Shown: positions 48,026-61,671, counted from the first letter of the stretch. The stretch is DNA of 64,000 bases from Diatrype stigma (GCA_022225965.2 JAKJXP020000019.1:62001-126000), one strand, 5' to 3'. The notes: a model not told the origin generated them from the letters alone. Numbers and translations are program-made.

Positions 48026-51000
48026 TTAGCTGGCACCGCCGTTGGGAGCAGTAATGGCCTGTGGATTCTGGGCAGCTTGGGCAGCTTGTTGAAGAGCAGT
48101 TTGGGCATACAAATCGGCCTGGTTCACAGCCCCCTGGATGATGGTCTGCTCGTCTTGTGTCAGGGTTTGTGCAAGACTCTGGTAAAATGGCGGGTTTTCT
48201 TGTTGCAGTTCTACCGATACGCGTTAGCACATACTCCATCTTAAAAGAGTAGCCTATGACTTACTCATAAGAACACCTTTGAACAGCCCATATGGTTCAA
48301 TCTTGTCGAGTGGTGACTCTAGCAAGACATTGTCTTCGCCGAGCTCGTCGTCGGAATTGTCATCGGCGTCCCGGTAAGAGTTCTCAAGTGACCTAAACTT
48401 CTGAGCCTCTTCATTCAGGAACTCGAGATATGCGGTGCTTCCGTCACGAGCTTCCGGATGCTCCTCTTCGCCCGCCCCCTCTTCGGCATTCCAGTTGGCA
48501 TCATCTTCAGCCCACTCGTCTTCATCTTCATAATCATAGGCATTAGGGTCGAACGTGAAGTCGTCCTTAAGTGCCTCCTCGCGATTCTTCATAGCATTCG
48601 GCAGAGACTTAAATAATATGGTGATTCCGGACAAGAGCCTTGGCCAGCCTTGCGCAACGCTTGAGGGGACCTGATCAGCGTTCAGGCTCAATAGAGACAC
48701 GATAGCCACAATGCAAAGCTTCTTGTCATGCACGCGTGAGAAATGGTCCATGTTGCCAAACCACAGGCTAAAGAATTTGTTCGTCCATCCCTTGCTCTCG
48801 AGAACGGCGAGTGTGAGAAGCGGGTTGTAGTAGATGGCGTTGATGACCATTTCCATCAAGTGTATCTTGTATGACTTGACCTTGACCTCTGGTCCGTTCA
48901 GGACCATCATGGCCATGGTAACGAATCCGGTGACACATTGATCGATATGACCACGTAGACTGAGCATCATAGCCTCGGCTAGCTTGCATGCACATATCCG
49001 GTCGACGCCTCCAACCTTGGGGTCTTGGAACATATCATGCACCATGCCGTACAAGGCCTGGACATACTCGGGCTTCTGGATGAGATGGCCGGCACCAAAT
49101 TGCACGAAGTTGTCGAGTGCGGGCAGCATATCCTCAAGATACAACTCAGCACCGGACTTGAAAGTGGCATGGATAAGCTCGAATGCTTGCCACATGGTGG
49201 GCGAGATACTCTTGGCGGCGAACGTGCAACTATCGATGATCTCAAAGACCTCGTTATATAGATCTATATCGATGTCTGAACGTTAGCATGGCCCGGAGGA
49301 ACGCTGTACTTCATCACACCTACCGTAGAGTTTATTTTCCAAGGTTACTTGGATAACGGGCATCAGAACGGCTTCAATGTGCAGCAGGACATCAGGGGTA
49401 TTCTCCAGGGTGAGAATGAGAGTTCCAATGGTCTGAAGCACACCCAAAGCCGTGATGCTCTTGTCATCCAGATAATCACCATAGTCCCCATCATCACCCG
49501 CTCGGGCCTCATTTTTATCCAACAGCTCGCGCACAATGCGAAGGTACGTGTCTCTCAACTGCTCACTAAGCGCAACAGCGAAGGGAGTGAGCTCCGTGGC
49601 AAACACTTCGACAAAATCCTCCATCACATTGGCAAGAGCGTCAATGTCACATTCATTAGCCAGTTTCAAAAGCTGCTGCATGATGGTTGGAATGCTTTGC
49701 TGCATGCTGATTCGGATAGCATCGTGCCTGATCAGGGGCTGCAGGGCCAAGGCTGCCGTGACCCGAACGGGAAGATCGGTGTCGGCCATGCAGTCCAGGA
49801 TATGTCGGTAGATGATGAGCAGGTTGTTTTGGTCCTTGAAATTCAACTGCTCGAATTTCTCGATGGTGTCACAAGCACGCGCCCGAAGATAACCCTGGCT
49901 GCTCTTGAAATCTGGGAAGACATAGCGAACGAGGAAATACTCGACCTGGTCGGCGATCGGGCTCTTCTTTCCGAGGAGAACAGGCGCCAAAGTCCCAATC
50001 ATCCGTAGGGCTCCTTCTTTTGCGATGTGGTTCTTCTCCTCTTCGGGGGCCTGCTCGTAGTTGTTCACCACGCTGTTGATGAACCCAAGAAGCTCGAAAG
50101 TCTGCTTTCTCCGAACCTTCGTAAGGCTGACCAGGAAGTTAGTAGCAGCAACATCGGGAGCAGAAACCTCCTCGTAAAAGTTCAGTCTCCGATGCAGATA
50201 TTCCTCCGGCTCTTCCTGGAACTTCTCGACATCTTCATCGCTAAGGCAGAGCACCGGGAAGACCAGATGGGTGACAAGATTGGTGAGGTGGGGCTTAAGG
50301 TGGTTCCACATGGACTTCGGCCGGCAGCACTCGTCGAGGAAAACAAGCGTGTATGACAAGCACGTCTTGCTAAGCCACGCCGTTTTGGAAACCCATTTCT
50401 CGATTTCTGCAAGGTAGTGCTTGAGGATTTCGGGAGCAATCGTCGTCTCGAATTCTTTGGCGTACTGGACAGCTTCATTATCTTTCGTTTCGACTGAAGT
50501 AGGGTTTCCGTGTCTTTCCACGTGTTAGCAGAGCTTCGGCATGCCATCAAGACTCGAGGATATTAGGGGCCGGGTCGGTTCATACCTGATCCACAGTCTA
50601 TTAAGATTAAAGTATGCCCATTTCTTGGCTTTCCACCAGTGGTGACGCTCCCTCTCATCGATGTCGTCATGCATGGCAGTTGCCGGCATGGCCTTGGAAA
50701 CGGTATTTAGGAAGATGGTGCACCAGCCAATGTTCACCTGGTGCTGGCGCAAATAGCTTTGCAGCTCGAGCTGGTAGGATCGTTAGGAACCGAAGTTACT
50801 GGGAAATAGACATCTTGATGTCGTGAACGCAGACATACCCAGGTAGCATGCTTGTAGGCTTTCAGGGCGATATGCAGCATCTCTCCGGCCTCGTCGCTTT
50901 CTTGGTTGACCAGCTCATTACATATTTGCAGCAATCTCGGGAAGCTCGCCTCGACAACCTTATCGAACTCGACCCTGCCACTATCCTGGGCACCCTTAAA

Positions 51001-51788
51001 CCGAAACGCGCGGCATGTGACAAGGAGACACTGCAGGCCGGCTAGGACGGAGGTCGGATCATTCGCATGTAACAAGCGCAGAGTCACATCCATAAAACCG
51101 GGCCATTTCCCGGGAAAGTCGAAATGGAGAATCCGTTGGATCATCTGCAGGAGTTGTTGTCTCGCTGGGCCATAAGAAGAGGCCAATATAGGGAGTATAC
51201 GATCGCGAAAGCGTTCCTTCTCATCTTCGGGTATCAAGTGTTCGTCCGGGTAGTGGTCGGACTTGGACCAGCCCTTACTCGTTCTATTCTTGAGGTAGAT
51301 GACAGCTATAGGCGACAGTCAGATCGAGTCAGCAAGATACACTGCGGATGGATCCAGAGAAGATGCTTCGTGGAAAGGGGTATGAGAAGCTCTAGGTCAC
51401 AGGCGGCTGTAAAGAATCGGCCAGGTGAAGGAGGAAATACGACCAGACAACAGTATGGGACCTTGTCGGCTAGGGAAGGAACATACTTGATAGTCGCACG
51501 GAATCGTCAGCCTCGGCACTCAAGACGTCGAGAAGTACATCAACAAAGCCTGCATGCCCCTCGGCCTGTTTACATTCGGAAGCACGGTTAGCTAGCAGAT
51601 TCCCCACGTTTGAATTATGCAGTATGTTCCCTATGGTAACGTTCTAGATCGTTGGCTCCGGGGAGCAGGGAGAAGCAAGAGCTGAAGGAAAGGCATACAC
51701 TCTTGAGCTCAAGCTCGGCCTGCCGTCGCACGTTGGCGTCAGCCGACAGGGTGCCGACAATGCGACTACGAATGGCTTCGGCATTCAT
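48026..51788 (-). CDS. nmd5: Importin-7/8-type karyopherin (Nmd5/Sxm1-like), seven exons
   Basis: Beta-karyopherin carrying cargo such as histone-like and ribosomal proteins through nuclear pores in a Ran-GTP-dependent way (family knowledge). Model complement(join(48026..48210,48265..49275,49324..50513,50586..50770,50839..51305,51487..51565,51699..51788)), 1068 residues, close to yeast Nmd5 (1048). All six introns are GT-AG with phase agreement. The N-terminus (MNAEAIRSRIVGTLSADANV) begins an importin N-terminal HEAT region continuing through AVIYLKNRTSKGW and DFPGKWPGFM, the hallmark of this subfamily. A long HEAT-repeat core follows, then a very acidic stretch (YDYEDEDEWAEDDANW) and a Gln/Ala-rich C-terminus (QTALQQAAQAAQN). 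The introns show CTAAC branch sites only 7-15 bases from the acceptor. No lesion seen. Sxm1 (Kap108) is the close alternative name; I cannot separate the two without a tree. Confidence 0.93.
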
Positions 51789-52180
51789 CTCTTTTTACTT
51801 CCTTTCCCTTTTTATAAACCAGACAATCGTATCGTATCGTAGACGACGTCCTCGGCGAGCCGGAGTCGATGCGAGGGGAACCCGTATATCAAAGACTAGG
51901 GTGTCGATAGGAAAGGAAAGGAAAAAGAAAAATAAGAGAAAATCGGGCGTGGGGGAGGGGGAAATGAAACAGCAGCATGTACTCGTCGACCGGTGTCAAG
52001 TCGAGTCGAGATTTTGACTTTAAAAAAGAGGATACAGAAAACCACCTAGAGATGCTCCTCCTCTAGACGGAAGCCGGAAGTGAAGTGAATATAAAAAATT
52101 GTCGTGGGTCGTGGATCGTGGATAACAAGTGGGAGGTGACTTTGGTTAGTCGTAATCGTAATGCAATGGGCGGCGGGTTT

Positions 52181-52277
52181 ATGGGTAATGGGCAATGGGC
52201 AATGGGCAACGGGCAACGGGCAACGGGCAACGGGCAACGGGCAATGGGCGACAGGCAATGGGTAACGGGTGACGGGT
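52181..52277. repeat. 7-bp tandem repeat (GGGCAAY)
   Basis: About a dozen near-perfect copies of a seven-base unit alternating GGGCAAT and GGGCAAC, degenerating at the right end into GGGTAAC and GGGTGAC. Confidence 0.85.
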
Positions 52278-52706
52278 GCAGTGCAGTGCAGGCAGGTGGT
52301 TAAGGTTTGTTGTTTGTGGTTCGTCGATTGATTCGTGTGCTGTGTGGTGGTGGTTGTGGCATCCATGTATGTACGCACTAGGTACGAAGTACAGCAACTA
52401 GCAGGTACGAAGTACTTGTAGGTGGTAGGTAATTTGTGCTTGGGTTAGCCTGTTAGCCGGTTAGGTCACTGTCAGACTGCCAGACTGCCCGTGTCCGTCC
52501 TTCCTGTCTGGTGGGCGCTCGTGTACTTTCGAGGGAAAATTCTGGTGAATACCTCCAAATGTCCCTACCTGAACTGAAGAAAGACATGGCGGGGCAGAAG
52601 GGTCTTTACCTGACGGCATCCAATTGCATGGCTTCCTCGGCCGCCAGTCTATCGCGTTAGCAGGGTTAGGTACCTACGTTACGCTTTGTACAATAGGTAC
52701 ATACAG

Positions 52707-52737
52707 CATACATACATACATACATACATACATACAT
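52707..52737. repeat. CATA microsatellite
   Basis: About seven to eight uninterrupted four-base CATA units. Confidence 0.85.
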
Positions 52738-55700
52738 GTCATTATGCCACTGTACCTAATTTTGTGGCATTGTATAACCAAATAAGCACCCTTGGGATAT
52801 GTAGGAAGCTGCCTAGACACCCATGTAATAGGGGGAGGGGTTTGCTACTGTATCTACATACGACTATGATGCACTTCCTTAACTTCCACTGATCCCTTCA
52901 CTTCTGATTCTGCAGTATTCATGTATCAATCCATACAGATTCTCCTATAATGTGAACTGACGGGAACATGTACAAGGACATATAGGCACACAAAAACGGA
53001 ACTATTCACCATAGCGACACAAGAGAGACATCAGTACATAGTAGATTGCCTAAGACGTACACTTCGTACACTTAGGAATGCTGTTCGGCATCCCGCATAC
53101 TCCTGGGAGTGTAAGCTGCCTAACTAGATGGTTACTAGGTGGACGGCTTTTCATTGATGTTTCAATATGTAATGATCTATCCGTCATATGAATATTGTAT
53201 GAAGTACGACATGCATAAAAATCCTATTGCAGAGATGTCAACCCGACAACAACCATAATGTAGCTTCATAAAGCCATAAATGTTGTGTGTTAGCTACAAT
53301 TAATCAGCAGATCGATCAACTAATAGGAACCATCCGGCGAATATAACTTGGAGCTCATTGAGAGGCTCGTTCTATAGGACCTATATAGCCCGAGGTGCAG
53401 CGTCTAGTGTATCAGAACATGTAAGGACCTGGCCGTTGCATTGAGGATTCGACAAGTCGACTGGGTCGGTTGATATTTCTGGTACAAATACGTCACATCA
53501 CATATTACACATATCATACCTCAGCAATTATTCTCGGGGGCCTCTGATAGGTACCTGGCTAACTGCGGTGGAATCCATGGCATGCCAAAGACTTCGAAGT
53601 GCGACCTCATATTTTAACCATGGGCATAACTGGACTTAGCAAGTATTGGCATAACCGAGTCTACCAACCCTTAAGGAATTCCAGTATCTTAGGGAGATGG
53701 ACAGTAGTGATTGTATACTCTGAAGTATACCTAACTAACGACAAGACATCGTGATATCATATGCGTCAACTACCTGGAAGCAGAACTTGGTAGACAATAT
53801 CTGCCTTCGGGTACAACATAACCAAACTAACGATTCAGTCAGGACAGAAGCACCACTCTTTCGATGGCTCAGCACTTTGATGCTGTTGACCCGCAGGATA
53901 TCAGGGCATGACAGCAATATCATATATACATCCTCACACACTTAAGGTAGCATTGAAAAGCCAGGTCGGAAAAGAAGGGGACCTGTCCTATTTCTGATTC
54001 CGGTTTCCGCTCGTTGTTGCTATCGGCGATTAATCTCCAGGTGGCGTCAGGGATCAATGGTATCGATCGCTACCTAACAATGCTAGGCACTTTTCTGGCG
54101 TTTCACTACAGGGAGAAAAGAGGAAGGTATCATAAGTGATGTGGCTCATGGGCGGTGTTCTCTGGTCGAAGAGCACGTGGAAATATGCGCGTTCCATCTC
54201 TCAGGATGCAGGAGCATGATCAGGGGAAAAGGTATTGATTGTACCTACATTGTACGCCATGTACCTATCAGGGATTTGAACGCTCTCGAGTTCTCGGTGT
54301 TACTGGTTTAGATAATACTCAGTGCACTCTCTGCACTATATATGTACAAATAGAAGATGATGCACCGAGCGAGGTTGGGTACCGGATATAAACCCCCCAG
54401 ATAGGAGATAAGGCGATGCTTGATACACAACCACGACGAAAGCCGGATTTCACCCCGCCATATGCATACCCAACATGCCCAGCATGCCCAGCATCCCAGC
54501 ACCCAGCATCCCAGCATACTTACGCTACCGCCTTACGTCTATAGGAACCAAATATTCCCGTAATGGTGGTGGTAATGGTGGTAGGTACTATGTAATGGTG
54601 GTCTATGGCTTGTGGTGGCTGGCTGAACATCAAGGGTCCGATCCGGGCTTGAGGTAGGAGGGGCAGACAACGCGGGGAACCGACCTACACACTTATTACA
54701 TGGTCTACCAGCTACCCACCACCGACCGATGCCGAAACCTACCGACCGACGATCACGGAGGGCCGATCAAAGGGATCATCGACCGTAGCTGTCCCTCGCT
54801 CCGTTAATAGAAGGGTTCATGTCAAAATATTAACAAAGTCGGAGAGTAGCAATAGGTAGTTCAACATTAATATGCTCTCCACAGGATCAATATGACCTTA
54901 CTGCCACAGCTGCAGCCAACAGTTCGTCTGTCTATCGAGTAACTAAGTAATGGGCAAGTAGTTCAGCCGAGGGTACCTACCTGTCAGGCCGCGCGCCACA
55001 GCTCGTGTATCAATGCTTCACCGCCGCCGGTCCAACAACCGTAAAGGGGCAGGGACGGAGCGCCCGCCCAAAGCTTGTCCTACAAAGGCAAATTATCAAA
55101 GGGGGTTCCCGGTTTATATATACACACTTCCTCTCTAATAGACTGTTTGCACCACCAGCATATAGCTGTAACCCCTAACTATTAGCTAGCCTACAGCTCC
55201 TGTGGTTGATAGCCAGCCATCACCATACTGATGTCGTCGAGTCCAGCAATTTCTTACGGATGTCATGGCAGGACCCTAAACGCACCAGGTGGATGATGAC
55301 AGCCCTTATATTATACCACTTGAAGATTGCAACCCAGAGACGCGGAATACTGTATCCCTTTTAGGACATGGTGACCTAGTGGCTAGTGAGCTGGCCTCCA
55401 CCGCGACAACACCCACGCAATGATCCAGAAAACCAATTGCCGAGACCATAATGGCCACGGACGAATTACAGCGAAGTGGTCAGCAGCCGCAGTAGTTTAG
55501 CTTGGAGGCTTCAGACATCTCTTATGGGTCTTTCCAGGCCTTCAAGCAGACCCCAGCTCATAGTATCCCAAGGGGACTGGGCTGACTATGATAACGTGTA
55601 GACTTCTCCAGTTGGCCTACGACCACTAGCAAGGCCAGGGAGGTGTGTTATCTTGTTGGCTCTCCGGATGTGAAGTCGTCGGGACAGACATTGACCAGCC

Positions 55701-56375
55701 AAGGCTATCTAGGAGCTAGTTTGAGACAAGTGGCTAAAACATATACCTACCTCCGGTAAAAGGATAACCGCCCCCTATCCGGCTTCAATACCATCTATAA
55801 TGTTGATGTATGTGGCTATTAGGTAGGTGTCACAGGATGTCAAGGAACCATGTCGTAGGTATGCACCTACAGCACGACGGAAGTATCGAAGCAGGACCTA
55901 GAAGTGTAAGATATGTGTAGGCTACATGACCTGCAGCAAGTTGAATAGTAGTATCTGTGTTGTTATAGCGTCAGGTAGCAACCACGCAACGGAAGCCACT
56001 GTACCTTCAAATTCTAGTTAGCAAGGTATACGAGAATATCCTGCACGCACACGATCATGGTTAAGTAGAGGGTAGGACCAAAGACATGGCCATAAACCGT
56101 CTCACTAAGCCAGCATATATATATATATACACGGCAGTCAACAAACATCATAACAAGATGCAGTAAGTAGACTGCTACCTACCAAACTCCGCAAGGTAAA
56201 CTCTGCAAGGGTATGTGTCTCTAATTGGTAGGCATCTGAGTCGCCGCAACAACAATGGCTATGTAAGTATGTACCTCCCTACAGCACAGTGTACTTCCAA
56301 ACTTCGGGTACTTAAGTCGTAATAATGCCCTAATCTTCCAACAACCGCTTCCACAAATGTCATAGTGGCGTGGCG

Positions 56376-56482
56376 TGGTTGAGTGGTTAAGACGAAGCAG
56401 TTCCTCGTAGTAAGAGCAGCCTGGCCCTCTTGGAGCGCCTAGTCTAACCACTTTTTTTGAAGGTCCCAGATTGAGCTCTGGG
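56376..56482 (+). ncRNA. Pol III-like locus: tRNA-like box A, hairpin, T7 run, box B-like arm
   Basis: TGGTTGAGTGG at 56376-56386 matches the A box of class II tRNAs. GTGGTTAAGAC (56383-56393) pairs with GTCTAACCAC (56442-56451) with one bulge, and seven T follow at 56452-56458, a possible Pol III terminator. Beyond, CCCAGATTGAGCTCTGGG (56465-56482) forms a 6-bp T-arm-like hairpin whose loop differs from the B box by a C to T. No acceptor stem closes it, so it is not an intact tRNA. It may be a tRNA pseudogene, a SINE head or a small structured RNA. Confidence 0.35.
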
Positions 56483-59400
56483 TATTTTCTTTTTTCTTTT
56501 CTTCCTTTCCGCGATAGCTCTTGCTCGTTCTTTCTCGCCTCTATAATCTCGTGTCCACCCACTTTCGTTTCCCATTTGATCTGAATCACTTGCGTGCACA
56601 CAGGGGGTCGTATAGCTTGATATAAAGAGGAGGGTATTCCATAGGAAACGGAACGGGATATGCCTCTGTCATAATAAGGCCTAATTGCTGTTGATGATCC
56701 GCTCATGTAGAGGTTTGCACGACGCAAAGAATATTCAGATGGACGGAAATGGCCACCAATCGCCACAAATCCGAAACAGCAAGGCAAGTACTTATATATA
56801 ATCATGTGAGCATGTCACCTCGCAACTGAGGATATGTATGGGTGATTGGTTCCCGACCAACTCGAGCCTAAACAGGGATATGGGTAGCACAGCAATTTGT
56901 CCGTGGCTAATCTCAAGGCAAGTAAGAGTGTGTTCATTCGGCCAGACAGACAACTAGATAGATATAGAAGGGATTATGATGGTTGATAGACTGCCGATGA
57001 CGATGACGATGATGGCCACACGAACGAGAGACCACCCGCCAACTGCCTAACTACAGACACAGCCTCATCGAGTCAGGCACGTACGCAGTAGCGACATCCA
57101 ACAGCCCCCCAAGGCACAGACTGCTAGCAGCAGGACTTCCGGAAATTCGAACAGAGAGGGCAGCAACTAGCCTGGCGCAGCAGCAGTAGCAGCAGCAGCA
57201 GCCAACCCACCTACCTACCCCCTATCATCAGACAGAGGTAGATAGAGGACACCGAAACAGCACATCGCACATCGCACATCACATCCCCATCCAGGCAGGC
57301 AGGCAGGCGTCACCCATGAGGCAGATATCTTCATTCGTCCATCCATCATATGCATAGTAAAGACCTATGTAGTTAACTAGTCAGCTAGCCACAGGTGACC
57401 AACCAACCCTCGCCTCCATCCCATCTTCTCTAATCTGAATTCCGGAGCCAGGAGGGCTGGATGCCATGCCATGCTATATGGACAACGGAGCCCTCCCTAC
57501 CTCTACCTTCGATCCAAGTGCCTGCCTATGCCACGAGTTCACATCATCCTTCTCAGCAATTGCTTTGCTTTTTCATCATATTCCCATTTCCATTCTCATT
57601 CCAATCCGAGGTATACTCCCAACGATACCAAGCCAGGCATACGGCACGACAGTGGGCACTTCCCAACCGCATCCCAATCCCACACAAACATGCGAAGCGC
57701 CCCATTCTGACCGATCCCGTCCCGTTTATTTCCTCCAAATGTAGTATTTTTCAGTATCCAGCAGCCAGAAAAGCCAACTCATCCCAAGCCAGGTAAGGTA
57801 GGTTCCAGGTGATAGAGTAGGGGTCCAGGTAGGGGTAGGCATATAGGTCCATAAAACACCAGGAACAGACTTTCCAAATCTACTGCAATTAGCTTCCTTC
57901 CTCCCGGGCCCGTGCACGGAACACACAACGAACACAGCAGAGCATAACATGACAGATTCTAACCACATCCACGGCGTTTCCGCTTCCACTTCCAGGTTCG
58001 AAGGGGTGATGATGGATAGAACAGTACAGTATCATAGCAATGAAGGAGCGAGGAGAGACAGAGACAACCGACTGGAAAGACTAACAGGTTACTAACAAGG
58101 AGCGGTATAAGACGCCGCTGGGACGAGCGTCCTCTTGAATCCTGTGGTATATATTTGTCCTTGGGGAGATGTTTGCATGTTCCTGGTCTGAAGTTCCACG
58201 GTATGGTATACTGTTGTCCAGGTTGTGTGGATGGAGCTCATCACATATGTCCTTGAGGATTCCTGAGGAATAAAGTCCATTGGAGAAGAGGCCCGGAAAC
58301 TAAGACCAGAGACTGTCGCATCGACATGACCAGGCTAGGCCATGGCTCTCAGTGAAGAAGACCAACTGGTCAAACAACAAATCTATCCTGGCTAGAAGCG
58401 AGGCAGATGAAACAAAAGCTGCTAGACATGCTTCACTGACGGAAAACCTCGGGCTGTATTGCCGCTGGAGCCCGAGTGACAGATGTGTTTGTTACCTGTG
58501 ATGTTAGTGGTCTTCGGATCTTGGGTCCATATTGTGAAGTGTGGAGAACAGAACACAGTGCCATTGGTAGATTACAAGAGAAAATATGATGGACTTGCGG
58601 TGTGCTTTCATATGGATGATGCACGTAGCAACTGCCTGGACATGAAGTAGACACTCCTAATATGGCTGAGGATTGGACGTCTTACCACGTTCATGGCCAG
58701 AGAGTATTTCTCTTGATTTGACCCAGTGTACTCCTGGAGTGTATGTGTGTGATTTCTCGTGTCCTCTTGTGTGGAAACTGTGGAATGGGAAACTCCCATA
58801 TGAGCTCCATAGTTGGCTGATGGAATCCTGTGCCTGCGGATGTGATCTTGGGCAGAGTCTGGGTAGAATCCAGGCAAAGCAGATTGTAATCCTGGGGAGA
58901 TCCTGGGTAGTTTTCCAGTGGAGATCCAATTGGGAAGCGACTGAGTGTGACCTGTATGTTAGTCTGAATCAGGTGCAGAAGGCAAGTCCACGGAATGAAT
59001 GCCAGGCGGGAAATATGATTTGAAATGCGTGTAAAAATCCTTCGCAGAGGTTCACTTATATATACACTCCGCCTAATACTCACCTTGCTGTCCGAATCCC
59101 GAGCCCTATCTATTAGTAAAGTCGTTCAACCGTCTCACCATTGTATCTATTCCCAAACCGCAACCGGCCGTGGCACCGAAAAAACCGGAAAATTGAACAA
59201 AACAAGTAGCCTCCCACCTTTTGGCTGGGCTCCGGACAGCAAGATGGCAAGGGATTATGATGATGAATAATCTCATGAGTAGCAAAAGCAAAATAGTAAA
59301 AGATTCGTTCTTTTTTGGAAAAAACAATAGTCCCTCTGGTATAGAGAAGCAGCGGGGATCCGTCGCTGCAGGCGAAGCATGGCAGGAAACAATAAAGTCA

Positions 59401-59846
59401 TCAATCGATTTCGGGCCATCCAGATGCATGTCGTGATAAAAATCCCAGTCAAATGCGCCAAATCCATCCTGAGAAACCCAGGCAAGAAACCGTGGGGGCG
59501 GAGACGTCGTCAAGATTCAATATTCAGGTCGTCCCGGGGTCCATAATCGGTAGTAGAAACAGGAATTTGTGCCGAAGCTGGAGATACCATGGCATTATCG
59601 AAGAGACGCAAACTTGCAACTCTGCAAGTGTCAAGGTCCGCGACTCTGGAACAGTCAGGTCTATCCATTTGTGGAAGAAATAGAGACTCCAGGAAAAACA
59701 CCATGACGGTAGTAAAGGCCCCAAATTAAAATCCAGTGGAATTAAGAGTGAACAATCATCAAGCATCACAGGCGCAGACGGTGGTCTTGCGCATCATGGG
59801 CTCCTTTGTCACGTGGGTGATGTGGCCAGCACGGGTATAGGGTCGA
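56483..59846. other. Gene-poor region downstream of the RfeG-like gene
   Basis: No gene recognised. Open frames on both strands around 57460-57990 and 58600-59080 overlap each other in conflicting directions and carry no known motif. Short CAG and CAGG repeats occur near 57180 and 57292. Confidence 0.5.
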
Positions 59847-61264
59847 TTATCGGCCGCTTCGGTGGCGGTGTCCGTGTCTCGATTCGGTGTGTCTGTCGAC
59901 CCTGTCAACGCTATCCCGATCCCGCTCGCGGTGTGTATTATGTGTGCGTGATGATGATGAGGATCCACTAGGAGGCATTTGGGTGGTGTTGGTTGCCGTT
60001 GTTGGCGTGCGTGACGGGGCAGGGGTGGATTCATACTGTGGCTCTTGGCTGTAGGATGTCGTGCCTGCTGCAGATCCTAGATGATTAGACTTACATCTCA
60101 GAGTAAACAAACTACCTTCGACCGGAAATGTACGCACCGCGACCGAAGAACGCATCTTGTGGTTGAACCGGGTACTGCGACGCAGTCGTGGGAGCGCCCT
60201 GCGGATAGTAGCTAGATCCCGACTGTGGGTAGGCACTCGCCGGCGCTGGCGGTCCTGAGGTAGCATAAGCAGTCCTACTGGGAGCCATGGTGGAAACGGG
60301 GACTCTGGGGTCCCTGGGATCTCTTATGTCCCGCGAATCCCGGGTTGCTGCGAATTGATCCCCTGCTCCATACTGGTCTACTGGGGTAGTCCGGACATAG
60401 TTTGCACCCGTAATGTAGGGAGGTTCCTGAGTGGCAAGACCTGAGGGCGGATGCCCCGAATACGGGACGCTGCCGGGCTGCGCCGCGGCATATTGGGGAG
60501 TTTGGTTACTGTACCCTGGCTGACCGCCAGCAAAGCCACCTTGCGGCGTGGGCTGCTGGGCATAGTAGGAAGGGTTAGAGGCCCCAGTGTAGCCCGGGCT
60601 ACCCGTCCCAGGGTATCTCGGACCATCAGCATAAGCGGGGTTCTCTGAATATACTCCGGACTGGGCTCCTTCGGTTGGTCCATAGTACTGTCGGGATGAA
60701 TGCGTCTCCGAATTACGGTACTGGACTGTAGGGGAGTTAGAAGGTCTATATACGGCGTTCGAAGCACTCGAGGCAATAATACCTCCACCGGTATTGCTCC
60801 GCGCAGATTGCTGCCGCCTCTCCTGCTCCCATCGCGCAGAGTCTGCTTTCAAGTCATCAATCATGGCCTGCAATGCACGGTCCAGTTAGCGACGGTCATA
60901 GCCTGCGAGGTCAAACGGGTCGGTGGGAGCGACGCCAATGGCTAGCACATACTGTTGTTAGATTCCGGTAGGCGTTGATGAAGTAGCCCTGGATCAGCTG
61001 GCCAGTCTGAGGGTTCTGCAGGAGAGAAAAACATTAGCATTAGCGCCAGGCTACGACCGAAGCCAATGTTGCAAGAGGCCGACGGGACGGGAGGGAAGGT
61101 CGTACCTCGTAGGTGCCGGGCCTAACAAGAGCATCGTTTCCAAGGTAGCGACAGATATCGGCCGTGATGACTTCGCGGTCAATCCCGTCTCTTGGAACGA
61201 AATACTCATTCTGCCGGCCCGCTGCTGGTAAAGGGTTACCCGATGCTCCTGGTCTTCTCGACAT
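59847..61264 (-). CDS. rfeG: RfeG-like DNA-binding/transcription factor, four exons
   Basis: Model complement(join(59847..60067,60138..60867,60953..61015,61106..61264)), 390 residues. The conserved N-terminal region (NEYFVPRDGIDREVITADIC, RYLGNDALVRPGTYE, then GYFINAYRNLTT and MIDDLKADSARWEQE) is the signature of the fungal RfeG family, annotated as nuclear DNA-binding regulators; their exact targets are unsettled. The remainder is a disordered Tyr/Pro/Gly/Ser-rich tail. The first two introns are GT-AG in phase 0. I placed a 70-nt third intron (GTGCGT donor, TCTAATC branch, CTGCAG acceptor). It removes an in-frame TAG at 60112-60114 and adds a basic C-terminus (RDRDSVDRVDRHTESRHGHR). If it is not spliced the protein ends at 60112 with 325 residues. 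Confidence 0.85.
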
Positions 61265-61565
61265 GTTCGCTGTTGTGTATGCGGGAGGCGGGAAGCGAGA
61301 GGAGGGAGATCGACTCGACGATGGTGGTATTAGAGAAAAGGGGGAAGGAGGATAAAAGAGAGAAGAACAGCGTCAAGAGAGCGAGAGCGCAACGTGGAAG
61401 GACGGACGGTTGAGGGAACGAACGAGAACAACCGAACGAGAGAAGAGGGTGGGTGGTGGGGAAGTGAAAAGGCGGCGCTTTGGTGGGTCCTGAGTCTTGG
61501 GTCTCGGCGGTGACTGGCTGAGGGGGTCCCGCGGTGCAACAAGAGCAGCAAGAGCAGGCAGAGAG

Positions 61566-61671
61566 TGCAGGCAGGCAGGCAGTACAGGTCCAGGCAGTAC
61601 AGGTCCAGGCAGTATGTACAGGCAGGCGATACAGGCAGGCGATACAGGCAGGCAGGCGACAGGCGACAGGG
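61566..61671. repeat. CAGG/CAGGTA-type repeat array
   Basis: Interleaved units such as CAGGCAGTACAGGTC and CAGGCGATACAGG, about 100 bases in total, upstream of the RfeG-like gene. Confidence 0.75.

Larger units (their letters stand above)
51789..56360. other. Gene-poor region upstream of importin
   Basis: The first 300 bases are the importin promoter and 5' UTR. Beyond that I see no coding sequence, only AT/GC-neutral intergenic DNA rich in TACCTACC words plus two tandem repeats (52181-52277 and 52707-52737). Open frames are short and without motifs. Confidence 0.55.

Noticed and set aside
52046..52397. Minus-strand frames rich in PLPVAHCPLPVA repeats
   Set aside because: They are translations of the 7-bp tandem repeat, open only because the unit has no stop codon.
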